A stretch of 46,302 nt of DNA. Origin: an uncultured Ruminobacter sp. (GTDB taxonomy: Bacteria; Pseudomonadota; Gammaproteobacteria; Enterobacterales; Succinivibrionaceae). Under the pieces are notes generated by a model. The model was not told where the DNA came from, did no database searches, and saw only the letters and a list, made by a program, of their open reading frames with translations. The DNA is taken from positions 1 through 46,302 of the forward strand of contig CACWVT010000009.1 of assembly GCA_902764345.1 (NCBI GenBank). Direction: 5' to 3'. A program made the translations under genes and the position numbers. Positions 43,719 through 46,302 of this stretch are shown here, piece after piece (the stretch's first letter is position 1; every line of letters starts with the position of its first letter).

Positions 43719-46049
43719 ATGTGGATTGTTGACAAAATCCTGAAGTACAGAATTCTGAGTATTCTGTTTGCCGTCATTCTGACCTGTGTCACGGGACAGT
43801 TCATCGGTGAATTAAAACAGGATAATTCATATGAAAGTTTCTTTGCAGAAGACGATCCTGCCTATACGGAACTGCAGGAATATTATGAAACCTTCGGTAA
43901 TGACGATTTTGTGTTTCTTCTGGTGGACAGTCACGGAAAGAAGGATGCCTCATTTTTAAAGAGACTTGATGCACTTGTTCACAGACTTGACAGGGAAGTG
44001 AACTTTGTTGACAGGGTAACCTGGATAGGTAACGCTGAATCGGTGACTTCGGAAAACGGCTCCGATACAGTGAGCATAGCCACTCTGTTTGACGGATTTG
44101 ACGGTTCCGAGGAGGAAATCGGCAGGGTGATTGACCGTGCTGCCAATGACAGAGCGTATGCGGACAGGTTTGTAAGTGCTGACGGTACGGTTTTCGGCAT
44201 AGTCATTAACTTTATTAACTACCCTGATGACAGCAGGGGGAACGTTAATGAATTCCGTAATCAGGCTCCGCCGGCCATATATAAGATTCTTAATGATTTT
44301 AAGGATTTGGACGTCAGGGTGGTAGGCAGTCCCGTCATCAGTTATTTCAACGACAGGGACATACAGGAGGAAGGCCAGATCTGGGTGATTTCAGGTCTTA
44401 TCGGCATGCTGATAATGCTGATAATCACCACAAGAAGCATTATTGGTACCGTGGTGCCGCTGCTTACCGTATTTCTGTCCATCGTGCTCACCATGGGACT
44501 TTATCAGATATTCGGATTTACCCTGAACATGCTTGCCATGATGATTCCGATTTTAATTCTCTGCGTGGGCATAGGTGACTCGGTTCATCTGATAGCCGAA
44601 TTCAGAAGTCTTTACGTAAACGGCGTGAGTAAGACTGACGCCTTAAGAAAAACGCTTAAGCTGACGACATTGCCCATGTGTCTGACCACTCTTACCACCT
44701 CACTCGGTTTTGCGTCATTTATTTTTACGGATCTTCTTCCTCTGCGGGAACTGGGGCTTCAGGCGGCCATAGGTGCAGTGATTGCTTTGGTGATGACGTT
44801 CATTTTTGCGCTTCCTGTTCTGAGTTTCAGCAGGGTAAAGCCGCTGAAGGCCTTTGTCGTAGCGGGATCCGGGGCAAAGGAAAGACACTTTGACGTGTTT
44901 GACCATATGGTAAACTTCTTTAACGGCCTGGTGTTGAAATACCCTAAAGCCATAATTCTGGGGACTGTCGTTGCCGTAGGCATCGCCGCCTGGGGCATGA
45001 CCGGACTGAAGATCGAGACAGCCTTCATTCAGGATTTACCAAAGGATGATCCGCTCCGTCAGGATTTTGACTTCGTGGATTCACGCATGGGCGGATCCAT
45101 GTCCATGGAAATTCTGGTGGAGACCGGAAAGGAAAACGGAGTAAAGGATCTTAATTTCATAAACGGACTGGACAGACTGCAGGGTTTTCTTGAATCCCAT
45201 CCTCTGGTGCTTCAGACATCGAGTTTTGTGGATCAGCTGAAGCAGATGAACAGGGCGGTTCATGAGAATAATGACGAATTCTATGCCGTACCGAAAAAGA
45301 AGGAAAGCGTCAGCGAACTTCTGCTCCTTTATGAATCAGGTGGCGGTAAGGAATTTGACAGACTGGTGAGCTTTGCTTATGACACGGCACACGTGCAGGT
45401 AAGAACGGTTTCCCTGAGTACAGCTGACGTGAGAAAGCTGGAAAATGATGTATATGAATTCGTCAGAACAAATGTTCCGTGGTTAAATATTAAATTTACA
45501 GGGGCTTCATGTCTGCTTACGAACTTGGCTGACTACCTTTCCGAAAGTGAACTGTACAGTTTCATCTATGCTTTCGTGACAATCCTTATCGTGATGACAA
45601 TTGTCTTCAGATCGTTAAAGATCGGCCTTTTGGCAATGATTCCGAACGTTGTTCCAGTCGTACTGACATTGGGACTCGTAAGCTTTGCCGGAGCCAGGGT
45701 AAACATGGTGCTGGTTATTCTGGCACCGATAATTCTCGGGGTATGCATTGATGACACCATTCATTTCATCACCCGTTACCGTTATTTCTTCAGGGAATGC
45801 GGAGATTACGGAATTGCCTTCAAGCGTACATCCCTGAGTGTCGGCAGGGTGCTTATTTTCACCACCATGATTTCAGGCGTTTGTCTCTTAAGCTTTATGA
45901 ACAGTAAGTTTGCGGGACCGTTCACTTTTGCCTGGAGTTCAGTGACTGCCTTTATCATCGCATTAGTCTGCGATTTGGCGGTTACTCCGGCCCTCATTAT
46001 GACATTTAAGCCGTTCGGACCGGAAAGAACCGGAGGCAGAACCGCATAA
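43719..46049 (+). CDS. RND-superfamily (MMPL-type) transporter
   Basis: 776 residues in two related halves. Each half has one TM helix, a large periplasmic domain and five more helices: TM1 about 10-28, periplasmic about 35-215, TM2-6 about 222-375; TM7 about 405-427, periplasmic about 430-600, TM8-12 about 607-765. ILCVGIGDSVHLIAEF and, in the second half, ILGVCIDDTIHFITRYRY are the internal repeat motifs with the acidic residues of proton relay. It belongs to the 'predicted exporters of the RND superfamily' group rather than the AcrB group; no membrane-fusion partner is present. It follows tonB by 36 nt, so it is likely part of the exbBD-tonB operon. Substrate unknown; lipid-linked or metallophore export is a guess. 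Confidence 0.88.
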   Translation: MWIVDKILKYRILSILFAVILTCVTGQFIGELKQDNSYESFFAEDDPAYTELQEYYETFGNDDFVFLLVDSHGKKDASFLKRLDALVHRLDREVNFVDRVTWIGNAESVTSENGSDTVSIATLFDGFDGSEEEIGRVIDRAANDRAYADRFVSADGTVFGIVINFINYPDDSRGNVNEFRNQAPPAIYKILNDFKDLDVRVVGSPVISYFNDRDIQEEGQIWVISGLIGMLIMLIITTRSIIGTVVPLLTVFLSIVLTMGLYQIFGFTLNMLAMMIPILILCVGIGDSVHLIAEFRSLYVNGVSKTDALRKTLKLTTLPMCLTTLTTSLGFASFIFTDLLPLRELGLQAAIGAVIALVMTFIFALPVLSFSRVKPLKAFVVAGSGAKERHFDVFDHMVNFFNGLVLKYPKAIILGTVVAVGIAAWGMTGLKIETAFIQDLPKDDPLRQDFDFVDSRMGGSMSMEILVETGKENGVKDLNFINGLDRLQGFLESHPLVLQTSSFVDQLKQMNRAVHENNDEFYAVPKKKESVSELLLLYESGGGKEFDRLVSFAYDTAHVQVRTVSLSTADVRKLENDVYEFVRTNVPWLNIKFTGASCLLTNLADYLSESELYSFIYAFVTILIVMTIVFRSLKIGLLAMIPNVVPVVLTLGLVSFAGARVNMVLVILAPIILGVCIDDTIHFITRYRYFFRECGDYGIAFKRTSLSVGRVLIFTTMISGVCLLSFMNSKFAGPFTFAWSSVTAFIIALVCDLAVTPALIMTFKPFGPERTGGRTA

Positions 46050-46103
46050 TCCCGTTCTTGACGGGAGGTTTGAACCAGATTCAAAAATGGCTTCAGAATT
46101 GAT

Positions 46104-46150
46104 AACGGAGTCCGGTGCGACATGACGCAGGCCGGACTCCGTTTTATTTT
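46104..46150 (+). terminator. Intrinsic terminator after the RND gene
   Basis: 12-bp stem AACGGAGTCCGG (46104-46115) pairs with CCGGACTCCGTT (46132-46143), 16-nt loop, followed by a T-rich tail. Confidence 0.9.
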
Positions 46151-46228
46151 CAGGGATGATAAAACGGAAAACTGTTTTGATTTAATGCATAAAGGCAATA
46201 ATCACCCTAAAAGTTGGATAATCAGTAC

Positions 46229-46302
46229 TCAAAATTTCATGCCTAGATAATTGATCAGGAGCCGGTCTCTTTCAGTTATCTCTGTTGACCATCTCCTGGA
46301 AC
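46229..46302 (-). CDS. Possible 3' end of a minus-strand gene at the window edge
   Basis: An open minus-strand frame enters from beyond 46302 and stops with TGA at 46229-46231, ending RDRLLINYLGMKF. It is followed by a sharply different AT-rich stretch containing CTAAAAGTTGGATAATCAG (46206-46224), which resembles an insertion-sequence end by context only. It is too short to assign: possibly the C-terminus of a transposase, possibly chance. Confidence 0.25.
   Translation of the reverse strand, partial: SRRWSTEITERDRLLINYLGMKF

Overview
The window looks like a gammaproteobacterial chromosome. The housekeeping proteins (GlnS, ArgA, AsnS, CorA, PurB, HflD, MnmA, Icd, SmpB, AroA, GalU, YciB) read as clear homologues of the E. 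coli proteins at near-identical lengths. The order purB-hflD-mnmA-nudJ followed by divergent icd is the enteric arrangement, and maoP and hflD are gammaproteobacteria-restricted genes. The divergence from enterics, Haemophilus-like short ExbB and tmRNA tag ANDESYALAA would fit a more distant family such as Succinivibrionaceae, but that assignment is a guess from memory.

Layout. 1-2862 (minus): two unrecognised small proteins and glnS. 2863-3685: long divergent intergenic region with a strong promoter reading toward maoP. 3686-7278 (plus): maoP, argA and a long DHH-family phosphoesterase. 7418-10284 (minus): asnS, a membrane protein and a lipoprotein. 10460-10981 (plus): a YfcD-type Nudix protein. 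11006-16536 (minus): corA, then purB-hflD-mnmA-nudJ with a second, tandem nudJ-like gene. 16896-18617 (plus): an unrecognised 573-residue protein in the interval between nudJ and icd, then icd with a near-consensus promoter. 20404-21430 (minus): tmRNA downstream of smpB. 21875-28683 (plus): a Ca2+/Na+ exchanger, a YgiQ radical-SAM protein, a small protein, a lipoprotein, aroA and an exported protein. 28812-30046 (minus): yciI-galU, divergent from yciB (30387-31073).

31201-46049 is an accessory transport locus. On the minus strand are a 4'-phosphopantetheinyl transferase, a polysaccharide pyruvyl transferase-like protein and a stand-alone condensation-fold acyltransferase. On the plus strand are a TonB-dependent receptor, two fused TMD-NBD ABC half-transporters of YbtP/YbtQ (IrtA/IrtB) architecture, and, after an inserted DIP1984-family gene, exbB-exbD-tonB and an RND/MMPL-type exporter. 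Together these can form a complete envelope-crossing uptake route (outer-membrane receptor, its own TonB motor, inner-membrane ABC pair), most likely for a metallophore. No NRPS or PKS lies in the window.

The most interesting non-coding signal is an ungapped 42-nt element (32/42 identical) at 34677-34718, upstream of the receptor, and at 41963-42004, upstream of exbB. TTA/TAA cores recur about every 10-11 bp inside it. It lies just downstream of the predicted -10 in both promoters and probably marks one shared regulator for the two halves of the transport system. Other non-coding signals include several intrinsic terminators, a perfect 17-bp palindrome upstream of the DIP1984 gene, a large hairpin at the nudJ start, a long structured leader before the exchanger gene, and a possible insertion-sequence end at the right edge. 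No CRISPR array, tRNA, rRNA or complete mobile element was seen.
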